NCBI GenBank assembly: GCA_021848065.1
Contig: JAJZNA010000032.1
Span: 1-35,388 of the forward strand
Direction of reading: 5' to 3'
DNA from: Microcaldota archaeon
GTDB taxonomy: Archaea > Micrarchaeota > Micrarchaeia > Micrarchaeales > CABMGC01
Length of the DNA stretch: 35,388 nt
A program made the translations under genes and the position numbers. The notes beneath the pieces were generated by a model. The model was given only the letters and a program-made list of their open reading frames with translations, made no database searches and was not told the DNA's origin. Positions 24,331 to 31,804 of the stretch are shown here, piece by piece. Within the stretch, counting starts at the first letter, position 1. Each line of letters starts with the position of its first letter.

Positions 24331-26094
24331 ATGGATATCAAGATCCGCAATTTAGAGTATCTAAGGAAGTGGCTGATTCTAGGCATCCTCATAGGCATAG
24401 CAGCCGGGTTCGGGGCTATAATATTCTACTACATGATAGCGTATGCCCAGGACCTCTTTCTCGGGCATATGGTCGGCATGTCACTTCCCTCTTCAACAAG
24501 CGAGGGCTCCCAGCCGTATGTTCCGGGCAACTACCTTCTAGTTCCAGTGTCCATAATGCTTGGGGGGTTGTTCTCCGGGCTCCTCGTGTATACCTTTGCC
24601 CCGGAGGCAGAGGGACACGGAACCGATGCCATGATAGAGTCATTCCACCACAAGGACGGCAAGATACGCAGGCGCGTGCCCCTGGTCAAGGCCATAGCAT
24701 CTGCGATAACGATAGGCTCTGGAGGCAGCGCCGGGAGGGAAGGCCCAACTGCACAGATAGCTGCAGGCATAGGCTCGTTCCTGGCCGACACATTCAGGCT
24801 ATCCCCAAGCGAAAGAAGGATAGCCGTCCTGGTGGGTACCGGCGCAGGCATCGGAACGATATTCAAGGCCCCTATAGGCGGCGCACTTCTTGCGATCGAG
24901 GTGCCTTACAAGCGTGACTTCGAGACCAATGCCCTCTTCCCTGCAATAGTAGCCAGTGCAATAGGGTACTCCATATTCGGCTCCATAGTCGGGTTCCAGC
25001 CCATCTTCGGATATTATCTGGGGGTGTTCAATCCCCTCAGCCTCCCATTCTTTGCGATACTCGGAGTAGCAGCAGGGATCTTCGTCATTTTCTATGTCAA
25101 GGTATTCTACGAGGTGCAAGGGCTCTTTCGGTCCCTGAGGATAAAGAACCACTACAAGCCAATGATAGGCGCACTGGTCGTGGGGGTCATAGCCCTTATC
25201 TTTCCAGAGGTGATGGGCGTAGGATACGGGTGGGTGCAGATGCTGTTCAACAACAGCGTGCAATCCCTTCCGACATTTGGGCTTCCTCTCCTGCTGGTGC
25301 TGATAGTCCTTCCTTTCGCCAAAGTCTTTGCAACGTCATTCAGCATAGGCTCAGGGGGTTCGGGAGGCGTGTTCGCACCCGGCATATTCATCGGCGCGTC
25401 ACTTGGCCTCATATTCGGCATGCTCTTCAATTACATCAGCCCTTCCATAGCAGCATCTGTCACGCCTTTCGTCATAGTGGGCGCGCTGGCGTTCATGGGC
25501 GGTGCAGGCAAGATACCAATATCAGTCCTGCTCATGGTTACGGAGATGACGGGAAGCCTACAGCTGCTTCCTGCAGCAATGATAGCCGTGGCGCTCTCGT
25601 ACCTCATATCAGGGCAGAACACCATCTACAGCTCCCAGGTCCCTACCCGCACGGACTCGCCTGCCCATGCCCACGAGTTCGACAGGCCAATACTTGAGAA
25701 CATCAAGATAAAGGACCTAGGCACTGTGGACATTGCGCTGACATCCGAGCACAGCGTCTCTTATGCCAGGAAGAGGATGCATTCCATGGGCCTTACAAAC
25801 CTGCCAGTTGTTGACAGCAAGGGGGGCAAGGTGCTAGGCAAGGTATCCATGCTAAACCTTCACGGCGGATACCTGCGCAAGCTCGGCACCGCTCCGATGG
25901 ACCACATAGAGGCCGTCAGGCCGCAGGACTCTGCAAGGCGTGCCATGACGATAATGGCCAAGTGCAGGACTACCTGGGTGCCAGTGGTTCAAAAGGGGAA
26001 GTACATGGGCTGCGTAACTCTGGGAAGTGTAGGTGACAGGTACAACAAGCTATTCGGGGATATATTCCGCAAGAGTTCGTCGTCCAGGAAGTGA
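24331..26094 (+). CDS. ClC-family chloride channel/transporter with C-terminal CBS pair
   Basis: 587 residues from ATG 24331. The membrane domain contains GHGTDAMIESFH (anion-site region), GSGGSAGREGPTAQ with the external gating Glu of GREGP, and GSGGSGGVFAPG. After the last helix a cytoplasmic segment carries two CBS domains (ILENIKIKDLGTVDIA... and PMDHIEAVRPQDSARRAM...), likely ligand-sensing. In LLAIEVPYKRDFE the position of the internal proton-pathway Glu of E. coli ClC appears to be Val, as in channel-type ClCs. ClC proteins help acid resistance in some prokaryotes. It is monocistronic, with its own promoter. Confidence 0.92.
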   Translation: MDIKIRNLEYLRKWLILGILIGIAAGFGAIIFYYMIAYAQDLFLGHMVGMSLPSSTSEGSQPYVPGNYLLVPVSIMLGGLFSGLLVYTFAPEAEGHGTDAMIESFHHKDGKIRRRVPLVKAIASAITIGSGGSAGREGPTAQIAAGIGSFLADTFRLSPSERRIAVLVGTGAGIGTIFKAPIGGALLAIEVPYKRDFETNALFPAIVASAIGYSIFGSIVGFQPIFGYYLGVFNPLSLPFFAILGVAAGIFVIFYVKVFYEVQGLFRSLRIKNHYKPMIGALVVGVIALIFPEVMGVGYGWVQMLFNNSVQSLPTFGLPLLLVLIVLPFAKVFATSFSIGSGGSGGVFAPGIFIGASLGLIFGMLFNYISPSIAASVTPFVIVGALAFMGGAGKIPISVLLMVTEMTGSLQLLPAAMIAVALSYLISGQNTIYSSQVPTRTDSPAHAHEFDRPILENIKIKDLGTVDIALTSEHSVSYARKRMHSMGLTNLPVVDSKGGKVLGKVSMLNLHGGYLRKLGTAPMDHIEAVRPQDSARRAMTIMAKCRTTWVPVVQKGKYMGCVTLGSVGDRYNKLFGDIFRKSSSSRK

Positions 26095-26205
26095 CATCCT
26101 GCTGCTTATTTATAACTTTCTGAAAATGCAAGCAAATAAATACCGGCCTAAATATTTCTACATCTTTTTTATAGCCCCAGCCCCATAATCCAAATTGGTG
26201 AAACT

Positions 26206-26382
26206 ATGGCAAAGAGTTTTGCATGCAGGGACATAGGTATGTCGTGTGACTTCACAGCAAGGGCCGGAAGCGAAGAGGAGTTAATGAAGAAGATAGCCAG
26301 CCACGCTAAAAAGGCACACAATATGCGCCAGATAGATCCCGCGACAATGGAAAAGGTAAAGGAAGCCATAACCGACGAATAA
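26206..26382 (+). CDS. DUF1059 small protein
   Basis: 58 residues, too short for the ORF track. The sequence begins MAKSFACRDIGMSCDFTARA and ends VKEAITDE. Cys-Arg-Asp-Ile-Gly-x-x-Cys followed by a region with a short His-containing helix (ASHAKKAHNM) is the DUF1059 pattern, common in archaea as stand-alone small proteins of unknown function. The paired cysteines could bind metal or be redox-active. GGTGA five bases before ATG is a good Shine-Dalgarno, and TTTTTATAG (26166-26174) is a possible TATA box. A hairpin and T tract follow the stop. Confidence 0.85.
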   Translation: MAKSFACRDIGMSCDFTARAGSEEELMKKIASHAKKAHNMRQIDPATMEKVKEAITDE

Positions 26383-26402
26383 CCCACGGCTCATTCTTAA
26401 CA

Positions 26403-26430
26403 AAGGATTACTCCTTCTTTTTGTTTTTTT
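26403..26430 (+). terminator. Hairpin and long T tract after the DUF1059 gene
   Basis: AAGGA and TCCTT pair around a 4-base loop (26403-26416), followed by CTTTTTGTTTTTTT. The T-rich tract is typical of archaeal intrinsic termination and lies 20 bases after the stop. Confidence 0.6.
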
Positions 26431-26517
26431 GTATTACACTCCTGAGCCATGCCCAGGACTTCAGGCACCGTACATAATGGCTTATTAATCCATTCCAAGC
26501 GAAGATATTGTGAGTCC

Positions 26518-26790
26518 ATGGACAAGGAAGAGGCCGCAATGAGGCTATCAGAACACCTCAAGCTAAAGCCCGGGGTCGTAGAGGATTTTGAATTCAGGGA
26601 GGTAAGGAACGGGTGGGTAGCCACGCTGAAGGGCGATTTCAAGCACTGGTACGACATACCTCTGGGAGTCACAGCGTACTCTATAAGCGAGAAGACCGGA
26701 AAGATAAGGTCTTACGGGGAGAGCATGCGCAAGGACAGCTTTGCCATGCCTACTGCGGCCAGGGCCGAAGAGGACCTCGCAAAAGAATAA
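26518..26790 (+). CDS. Small hypothetical protein
   Basis: 90 residues from ATG 26518. The tracked start at 26449 lies before a TATA-like TTATTAATC (26482-26490) centred 32 bases upstream of 26518, so the shorter form is preferred. MDKEEAAMRLSEHLKLKPGV, then VRNGWVATLKGDFKHWYDIP suggest a compact alpha/beta fold; the sequence is charged and soluble. It resembles a repeat-type PepSY or lipoprotein-like beta fold only loosely (GWVATLKGDF...YSISEKTGKIRSYGE), so no family is assigned. Monocistronic by its own promoter. Confidence 0.6.
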   Translation: MDKEEAAMRLSEHLKLKPGVVEDFEFREVRNGWVATLKGDFKHWYDIPLGVTAYSISEKTGKIRSYGESMRKDSFAMPTAARAEEDLAKE

Positions 26791-26881
26791 TCAGGCCACA
26801 GTGAAGTACGGCTTGCATTTTAAGGGTAAACATCTTGCAAAATACCTGCTCATTGTTAATTTCCCAATCTGCACCAGTTGA

Positions 26882-26890
26882 TTATAAAAT
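26882..26890 (+). promoter_or_regulatory. TATA box of the metal ABC transporter operon
   Basis: TTATAAAAT is centred about 29 bases before the TTG at 26915. An ATG at 26907 is out of frame with the ATPase. Confidence 0.5.
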
Positions 26891-26914
26891 ATCCGCGCGC
26901 GATATAATGGCGGG

Positions 26915-27619
26915 TTGGATTGGTTGGACGAGGCTCTATCTGTCTCTGGACTTTGCGTTAAGGTTCAGGGCAGGACGCTCCTTGATGGCGTAGGCTTCAG
27001 CGCAAAGAAGGGCGAGACCATGGCCATAGTTGGGCCCAATGGCTCTGGAAAGACTACTTTGTTTAGGGCCCTTCTAGGAATTGTGCCTTATACTGGTGAG
27101 GTGAAGTGGGGTTCTGGAAAGAAGATCGGATACGTGCCCCAGAGCCTCATATCAACAGACCTGCCGATATCAGTTGAGGAGTTCCTAAGGTTCAAGTGCA
27201 AGGCCGGGCTTGACAGGTGCATAGGGTATGTCGGGTTGCACAAGGACGTACTGGGCCAGCAGCTCGGCTCGCTTTCAGGCGGCCAGCTCCAAAGGGTTCT
27301 AATAGCCTGGGTCATAGTAGACAATCCTGACATCCTGCTTATGGACGAGCCCACCTCAGGAGTGGACATAGGCTCCGAGGAGCCAATATACCAGAAGGTC
27401 ACGCAGCTCAAGAAGAGCATGGGCATGACCGTGCTGCTAATCTCGCACAACCTTCACGTGGTGATGCACTATTCGGACCACCTGCTTGCGCTGAACAGGC
27501 GCCAGACATTCTACGGGCCTACCTCCGGCCTATCAAGCTCAAGGATACTGGGGTTGATGTACGGAAGCACATCCGGCATAAAGGGACTGGAGAGGCACTC
27601 CCGCAGGCCGTTTAGGTGA
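26915..27619 (+). CDS. ABC transporter ATPase, Zn/Mn-type metal uptake
   Basis: About 234 residues, starting at TTG 26915 (TTG 26924 possible). Walker A GPNGSGKTT, Q-loop GYVPQS, signature LSGGQLQRVLIAWVI, Walker B DILLMDEPTSGVD and the switch His in LLISHNLHVVMHYSD are all present. The C-terminal tail with FYGP and a short basic end is typical of ZnuC/MntB-type ATPases. Its TGA stop sits inside AGGTGA, the Shine-Dalgarno of the permease gene, so the two are coupled. No substrate-binding protein gene is in the window. Confidence 0.88.
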   Translation: MDWLDEALSVSGLCVKVQGRTLLDGVGFSAKKGETMAIVGPNGSGKTTLFRALLGIVPYTGEVKWGSGKKIGYVPQSLISTDLPISVEEFLRFKCKAGLDRCIGYVGLHKDVLGQQLGSLSGGQLQRVLIAWVIVDNPDILLMDEPTSGVDIGSEEPIYQKVTQLKKSMGMTVLLISHNLHVVMHYSDHLLALNRRQTFYGPTSGLSSSRILGLMYGSTSGIKGLERHSRRPFR

Positions 27620-27623
27620 AATC

Positions 27624-28418
27624 ATGGCAGATCTCTATTTAGCTCTCATAGTCGGCGCCTTTGTCGGCACTGCGGCAGGATACCTGGGATCCATAATGGT
27701 CTCGCGCCGCATGGCGCTTGTTGGGGACGCACTCTCCCACGTGGCCTTGCCTGGCCTTGCCATAGGCCTCATGCTCAATTTCAATCCGTTCATAGGCGCA
27801 TTTGCGTTCCTCGCAGTTGCCGCAGTTCTCACCTGGCACATACAGAAGCGCACAACGCTTCCTATGGAAGCGATAATCGGTGTGATATTCGTGCTGGCAC
27901 TCGCCATAGGAATACTGATAACCCCCCAGGTAGACCTCCTCGATGCCCTTTTCGGAGATATCTCCACGGTAAATCTGACAGACCTTATCATTACGGTTCC
28001 TGTATCCCTGCTTGTTGTAATGATAACGCGTGCCATATACGACCGGCTTGTGTTGACCATGGTGTCCGGCGAGCTTGCCATGTCAAGCGGGGTGAACGTC
28101 GAGCGCATAAACCTGGCGTATCTTCTGCTCGTGGCCGTGATAGTCGCAATAGGCATAAAGGAGGTAGGCACCTTGCTTGTAGGGGCCGTTGTAATAGTGC
28201 CGGCTGCCGCTGCCCGAATGGTGGGCACCAGCCTGAGAAGGTACTCCCTCATGAGCGCCTCCTTCGGGCTCATAAGTGCACTATCGGGGATACTGATATC
28301 TGGCTTCAGCGGCCTTCCCGCAGGGCCGATGGTGGTGATATCTGGCGCAGCAATATTTGCAGTTATGCTTTCCGTCCGCCGCATATCACCAATTTTCCAT
28401 GTTCCTGTGCAAAGGTGA
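27624..28418 (+). CDS. ABC metal transporter permease (ZnuB/TroC family)
   Basis: 264 residues with about seven to eight membrane helices. GSIMVSRRMALVGDALSHVALPGLAIG near residue 25 is the family signature, and GIKEVGTLLVGAVVIVPAAAARM is the conserved late segment. With the upstream ATPase it forms a class ABC-3 importer for Zn2+, Mn2+ or Fe2+. The last codon is followed by TGA at 28416-28418, which is part of the direct repeat next to the IS5-like element, so the insertion happened right at the end of this gene without truncating it. Confidence 0.88.
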   Translation: MADLYLALIVGAFVGTAAGYLGSIMVSRRMALVGDALSHVALPGLAIGLMLNFNPFIGAFAFLAVAAVLTWHIQKRTTLPMEAIIGVIFVLALAIGILITPQVDLLDALFGDISTVNLTDLIITVPVSLLVVMITRAIYDRLVLTMVSGELAMSSGVNVERINLAYLLLVAVIVAIGIKEVGTLLVGAVVIVPAAAARMVGTSLRRYSLMSASFGLISALSGILISGFSGLPAGPMVVISGAAIFAVMLSVRRISPIFHVPVQR

Positions 28419-28497
28419 CTGCTAGGAACTTGACAAATTATAAACCTTCCTTTTGATTATACTTTGTGGTTTCTCTTCTCTTTGATGTCGTCGGTTT

Positions 28498-28545
28498 CTT
28501 CTGTAGCAACCAACACGATTAGCGTGTTGGTCGCCTTGCCAGAAG
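28498..28545 (+). promoter_or_regulatory. Stable hairpin in the transposase leader
   Basis: ACCAACACG and CGTGTTGGT (28509-28531) pair perfectly across a 5-base loop. CTTCTG (28498-28503) and CAGAAG (28540-28545) form an outer stem, giving a bipartite structure. The outer 3' arm covers AGAAGAG, the only Shine-Dalgarno-like sequence before the ATG at 28555. The structure could limit translation, for example when the mRNA is read in from an outside promoter. Confidence 0.5.
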
Positions 28546-28554
28546 AGTTTTAAC

Positions 28555-29415
28555 ATGAAAATAGAAGAGTTGAAGAATAAAATACCAGAGGTTTGTGCAG
28601 CTGCACGTATTATAGTGCAGGAACATGGGCATACGAAGAAGTTTGCGAAACATATAGTTGCATTAGTTGTGAAACAGATAAAACACCTGACGGATATTGA
28701 ACTTGTAGAATTTGTTGGTACGGATAAAATTGGAAAGATGTTAGGTTACAAAATTATGCCTACCTTTTCGACATTTTCAAAGGTAAGAGAACGCTCAGAT
28801 CCAAATATCCTTAGAGATTTGAATAATTGGATACTGCAAGATAGATTTAAAGGGAGACGAGTGCGCCTTCTTGCACCAGATAGTACTGACATAGATGCAA
28901 GTTCGCATGATGACAAAGATGCGAGATGGGGGCATAGAACGCCTTCGAAAAGAGAGCAGGAAGATGCAAATGGCAAAGCCAACGAGATGTTCTTTGGTTA
29001 CAAATTGCATGCAATTGCAGATGCAGAATCCGACATTCCATTGGGGTTCTTTATTGCACCTGGAAATAGGCATGACTCTGTATTTTTCCACAATTTGTTT
29101 GAAGATGTGAAGAAACGATTCTGCGTTATGTTTGGTGCCAAACTACTTGCAGATTCAGGATATGACGCAACGAGGATATACAAAGAAATCCATGACAATA
29201 ATATGGAGGCAGTTATTTCAAGAAACGGGAGAGGCCATAGAAAATCAGAGGTTCCAAAGGACCCAGAATATGGGAAAAGATGGTCTATTGAAAGGATATT
29301 CTCGCGTTTGAAGGAGGTATTCGGACTTTCCAAAAATAGGTTTATTGGCATCAAAAAGGTGTCAATTCACATCTATTCGTGCCTCATTGCATACTTGATG
29401 GAATATCTGATATGA
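28555..29415 (+). CDS. IS5-family DDE transposase
   Basis: 286 residues. The catalytic triad is visible: Asp in LLAPDSTDID, Asp in LLADSGYDA, and Glu in RWSIERIFSRLKEVFGL, with the Y-x2-R-x3-E-x6-K type signature of IS4/IS5 transposases. N-terminal helices (KKFAKHIVALVVKQIKHL) probably bind the ends. The frame is intact and flanked by matching terminal repeats, so it may be active. It catalyses cut-and-paste insertion of its own element. Confidence 0.9.
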   Translation: MKIEELKNKIPEVCAAARIIVQEHGHTKKFAKHIVALVVKQIKHLTDIELVEFVGTDKIGKMLGYKIMPTFSTFSKVRERSDPNILRDLNNWILQDRFKGRRVRLLAPDSTDIDASSHDDKDARWGHRTPSKREQEDANGKANEMFFGYKLHAIADAESDIPLGFFIAPGNRHDSVFFHNLFEDVKKRFCVMFGAKLLADSGYDATRIYKEIHDNNMEAVISRNGRGHRKSEVPKDPEYGKRWSIERIFSRLKEVFGLSKNRFIGIKKVSIHIYSCLIAYLMEYLI

Positions 29416-29483
29416 TAGTGCATGTTCATTGACGATGGTGGTTGTATGTAAATGTCAAGTCCCTAGTGACTGCTCCTAGTTAT

Positions 29484-29493
29484 CTTTATAAAG
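29484..29493 (+). promoter_or_regulatory. TATA box of the small membrane protein gene
   Basis: CTTTATAAAG is centred about 26 bases before ATG 29515, giving a leaderless mRNA. It lies 17 bases outside the IS5-like element, so the insertion left this promoter core intact but may have removed upstream elements. Confidence 0.6.
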
Positions 29494-29514
29494 TCTAATT
29501 GCGAGTGTTAATAC

Positions 29515-29898
29515 ATGGCCTTTGCAAAAAGTACGCCAAGCGCTGGCGCTACAAGGAAGCGCGGAATACTTCTTACCATATGGTTGGCACTTATGCTGAT
29601 AGGATATCTCATATCCGCAGTCACATACCTCTTCATGAATTCCGTAGTAACCTCTGCCATCCCCGGCATGTCTTCCGCAGTCATATATCTGCTCGGCGTA
29701 GTCTCACTTGTGGGCATAGCTGCCGTGTACCTGATGTTCACGTGGAAAAAGCTAGGCTTCTACATCGCGATAGGTATAGCTGCCATAAGCTTCATTGTGA
29801 ATGCAGCGTATCTTGGCATAGTGAATGCCATCCTCGGCCTTATCGGGATAGTGATACTCTACATCCTCATACGCGGCAAGCTGGGCCAGTTCGAGTGA
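29515..29898 (+). CDS. Four-helix membrane protein of unknown function
   Basis: 127 residues. A basic N-terminus (STPSAGATRKRG) precedes four hydrophobic helices (LLTIWLALMLIGYLISAVTY, VIYLLGVVSLVGIAAVYLMF, FYIAIGIAAISFIVNAAYLG and ILGLIGIVILYILIRG), ending in KLGQFE. No family-specific motif is recognised. It converges on the pilin-like array with a 16-base gap. Start fixed by the TATA box at 29484-29493. Confidence 0.7.
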   Translation: MAFAKSTPSAGATRKRGILLTIWLALMLIGYLISAVTYLFMNSVVTSAIPGMSSAVIYLLGVVSLVGIAAVYLMFTWKKLGFYIAIGIAAISFIVNAAYLGIVNAILGLIGIVILYILIRGKLGQFE

Positions 29899-29914
29899 AG
29901 CCCCTGCTTCACCT

Positions 29915-30814
29915 TCACGGCTGCGCGTATCCAGTAGTCCATGCTGACGTGTACGATACTGCTGTAGCCTGGCCGTTGTTAGAGTTGCCGCTGTAGTCCT
30001 GCGCGTTTCCATTAAGGGGCCACCATCCTACAACATGCAGCGGATCTATCGGCGCACCTCCAATGCCTTCAGTATAAAGCTCCTTTATCTGGTTGGCAGA
30101 TAGCGTCGTGTTGTATATTTGTATGTTGGACAGGTATCCATCGAAGTACGTGGAGTAAACCGGACCGCCGTACCCTATGTACAGCGGGTTCACTGATCCA
30201 TTCAGGGCTCCTTTTACGGATGCGCTTGATTTTCCAAGCAGTGCTCCATTCAGGTATACTGCTATCGTATTTGTGCTGGACTGGTACGTGACCGTGCCGA
30301 ATTGCCATTCGTTTACTGCTACTGGGGATGGCGTCTGGTAATAATTGGATCCGCTTGTAGTGGTCAGTCTGGTGCCCAGAACCGTGCTGGAATGGAACAT
30401 ATCGTACTCGTTGGTGCTTGTGCTCGACTCCTTGCCCAGTATCCTTACGGTTGATGACGGTATTGATGCAGCATTTATCCATGCCGCTATGGTGATGTTT
30501 GCCGGGTTAATGCTTCCACTTGACGGTATGGATACCTTGCTATTCTTTCCGTCAAACACAGCGACATACATGGGCAGCTCTCCCTGGCACTGCCCTTGCA
30601 GAGTCACGGACTCGACATTCCGCACAACCTGGCACGCTCCTGCCGTCGCCTTCGGTGCGAAGTTCGCAGAGTTGAATATCCCAAGTTCAAAAAGAGCAAC
30701 CATCACTATTGCAATGATGAGTATCGCCCATCCGTATGTCATCAGATACTCCATTGCAGATTGGGCCTTTGTCTTTCCTCTAAAACGACTAATTCCTGCC
30801 CAAACTCCGCGCAT
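29915..30814 (-). CDS. Pilin-like LamG surface protein, array copy 1
   Basis: 299 residues in three modules. (1) Class III signal: basic n-region ending KTKA, then QSAMEYLMTYGWAILII, the pattern cut by archaeal prepilin peptidase just before the Gln. It continues FELGIFNSANFAPKATAGAC...QGQC with two conserved cysteines. (2) A variable middle with a LamG/concanavalin-like jelly roll (TIAAWINAASIPSSTVRILG, YLSNIQIYNTTLSANQI). (3) A conserved end, GIGGAPIDPLHVVGWWPLNG...YSGNSNNG to GYAQP. The first helix would let it assemble as a pilin or anchor in the membrane with the LamG domain displayed. The ligand is unknown, though glycans are likely for this fold. N-terminal DNA is nearly identical to copy 5. 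Confidence 0.85.
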   Translation of the reverse strand: MRGVWAGISRFRGKTKAQSAMEYLMTYGWAILIIAIVMVALFELGIFNSANFAPKATAGACQVVRNVESVTLQGQCQGELPMYVAVFDGKNSKVSIPSSGSINPANITIAAWINAASIPSSTVRILGKESSTSTNEYDMFHSSTVLGTRLTTTSGSNYYQTPSPVAVNEWQFGTVTYQSSTNTIAVYLNGALLGKSSASVKGALNGSVNPLYIGYGGPVYSTYFDGYLSNIQIYNTTLSANQIKELYTEGIGGAPIDPLHVVGWWPLNGNAQDYSGNSNNGQATAVSYTSAWTTGYAQP

Positions 30815-30818
30815 TCGA

Positions 30819-30859
30819 CAACTACCTGATTATAGTCTCTCGCAAAAGCAATAAATAAC
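30819..30859 (-). promoter_or_regulatory. Shared promoter/leader of array copy 1
   Basis: The minus strand reads GTTATTTATTGC (30848-30859, likely TATA box), 13 bases, then TATAATCAGGTAGTTG (30819-30834), four bases before ATG 30814. The 16-base box is identical before copies 4 and 5. Initiation would fall within it, leaving a short leader with AGGTAG as ribosome-binding candidate. Confidence 0.6.
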
Positions 30860-30868
30860 TGACCGCAC

Positions 30869-31753
30869 TCACGGCTGCGTATACATCGAAGTCCACGCAG
30901 AGGTATAAGCTATCCCAGTTGCCTTTCCATTGTTCGAGTTGCCCGAGTAGTCCTGCGCGTTGCCGTTTAGCGGCCACCAGCCAACGATGTGGATCGGGTC
31001 TATGGGCGCGCCGCCGATGCCCTCCTGATACAGTTGCTGCACATCATTCGCAGATAGCGATTTGTTATATATCTGTACATTGGATATGAATCCCACCCAT
31101 TTGCCGCCCCAGCCATTTCCTATATCCAGCGGTGAACTTGCAGCTATTGCATTAGCATTCAAATTCTTGCTGCTGGTAGTCACAACGAGCTTCCCATTGA
31201 CATCGCGATAGTTTACGATGCTGTTTCCGTCATATGAAAAGGCATAGAAATGCAGGTTCCCATCGCTTACTTTAGGTGAGTATAAGCTGTATTGGATGGT
31301 ATCTATGTAAACCAGCTCATCACCGCCATATAATGCGTCCTGCCCCAACGATAATCCATAGGCATTGCCTGGATTATAGTTGACCATGCCCATGCTGCCA
31401 GTGGCAGATGTTGATGCCCACACTGTAATTGTCACAGAAGCGGAGCCTGAAGAGGTTATCGCATCTACTCCAGGTATATTCGCAACGCTTATTATGCTAT
31501 TGCCATCGAACTGCGCGACGTACCTGGGCAGCTCCCCCTGGCACTGCCCCTGCAGGGTTGTCGACTCGACATTCCGCACGACCTGGCAGGCCCCTGCCGA
31601 TGCCCTGGGTGCGAAATTGGAGCTGTTGAATACGCCCAACGCAAAAAGGGCAACCATAACCACTGCGATGATCAGTATCGCCCACCCATAAGTCATCAGG
31701 TACTCCATTGCAGACTGTATCTTGAATGACTTGCCACGCAGCTTATGTTCCAT
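30869..31753 (-). CDS. Pilin-like LamG surface protein, array copy 2
   Basis: 294 residues with the same layout as copy 1. N-region MEHKLRGKSFKI, then QSAMEYLMTYGWAILIIAVV and FALGVFNSSNFAPRASAGAC...QGQC. The middle is unrelated in detail to that of copy 1: it begins FDGNSIISVANIPGVDAITS and contains VTITVWASTSATG, YAFSYDGNSIVNY and FISNVQIYNKSLSAND, a LamG strand pattern. The C-terminal GIGGAPIDPIHIVGWWPLNG and YSGNSNNG are conserved; the end is SMYTQP. Upstream ACAATAAATAAC (31784-31795) gives the TATA-like TTATTTATTG, and TCAGGTAGGG precedes the ATG, a variant of the leader box. Confidence 0.85.
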   Translation of the reverse strand: MEHKLRGKSFKIQSAMEYLMTYGWAILIIAVVMVALFALGVFNSSNFAPRASAGACQVVRNVESTTLQGQCQGELPRYVAQFDGNSIISVANIPGVDAITSSGSASVTITVWASTSATGSMGMVNYNPGNAYGLSLGQDALYGGDELVYIDTIQYSLYSPKVSDGNLHFYAFSYDGNSIVNYRDVNGKLVVTTSSKNLNANAIAASSPLDIGNGWGGKWVGFISNVQIYNKSLSANDVQQLYQEGIGGAPIDPIHIVGWWPLNGNAQDYSGNSNNGKATGIAYTSAWTSMYTQP

Positions 31754-31804
31754 TACCCTACCTGAAAATTGATTGCATGTGAAACAATAAATAACTTTCA
31801 GACC

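Larger units (their letters stand above)
28422..29466. mobile_element. Complete IS5-like insertion sequence
   Basis: The ends are inverted repeats CTAGGAACTTGACA (28422-28435) and, on the minus strand, CTAGGGACTTGACA (29453-29466), one mismatch in 14. TGACTG lies directly outside both (28416-28421 and 29467-29472). The shared string extends to GTGACTGCT, so the exact duplication length (6 to 9) and boundaries are ambiguous. The element is 1045 bp, contains one intact transposase gene and is clearly more AT-rich than its neighbours, as expected for a recent arrival. Confidence 0.82.

Noticed and set aside
24285-24917. 210-residue plus-strand ORF
   Set aside because: Frame-shadow of the ClC gene; Arg/His/Cys-rich low-quality translation.
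27635-28384. 249-residue minus-strand ORF
   Set aside because: Shadow of the permease gene; Arg/Ser/Thr-rich with no domain, whereas the plus frame has clear family motifs.
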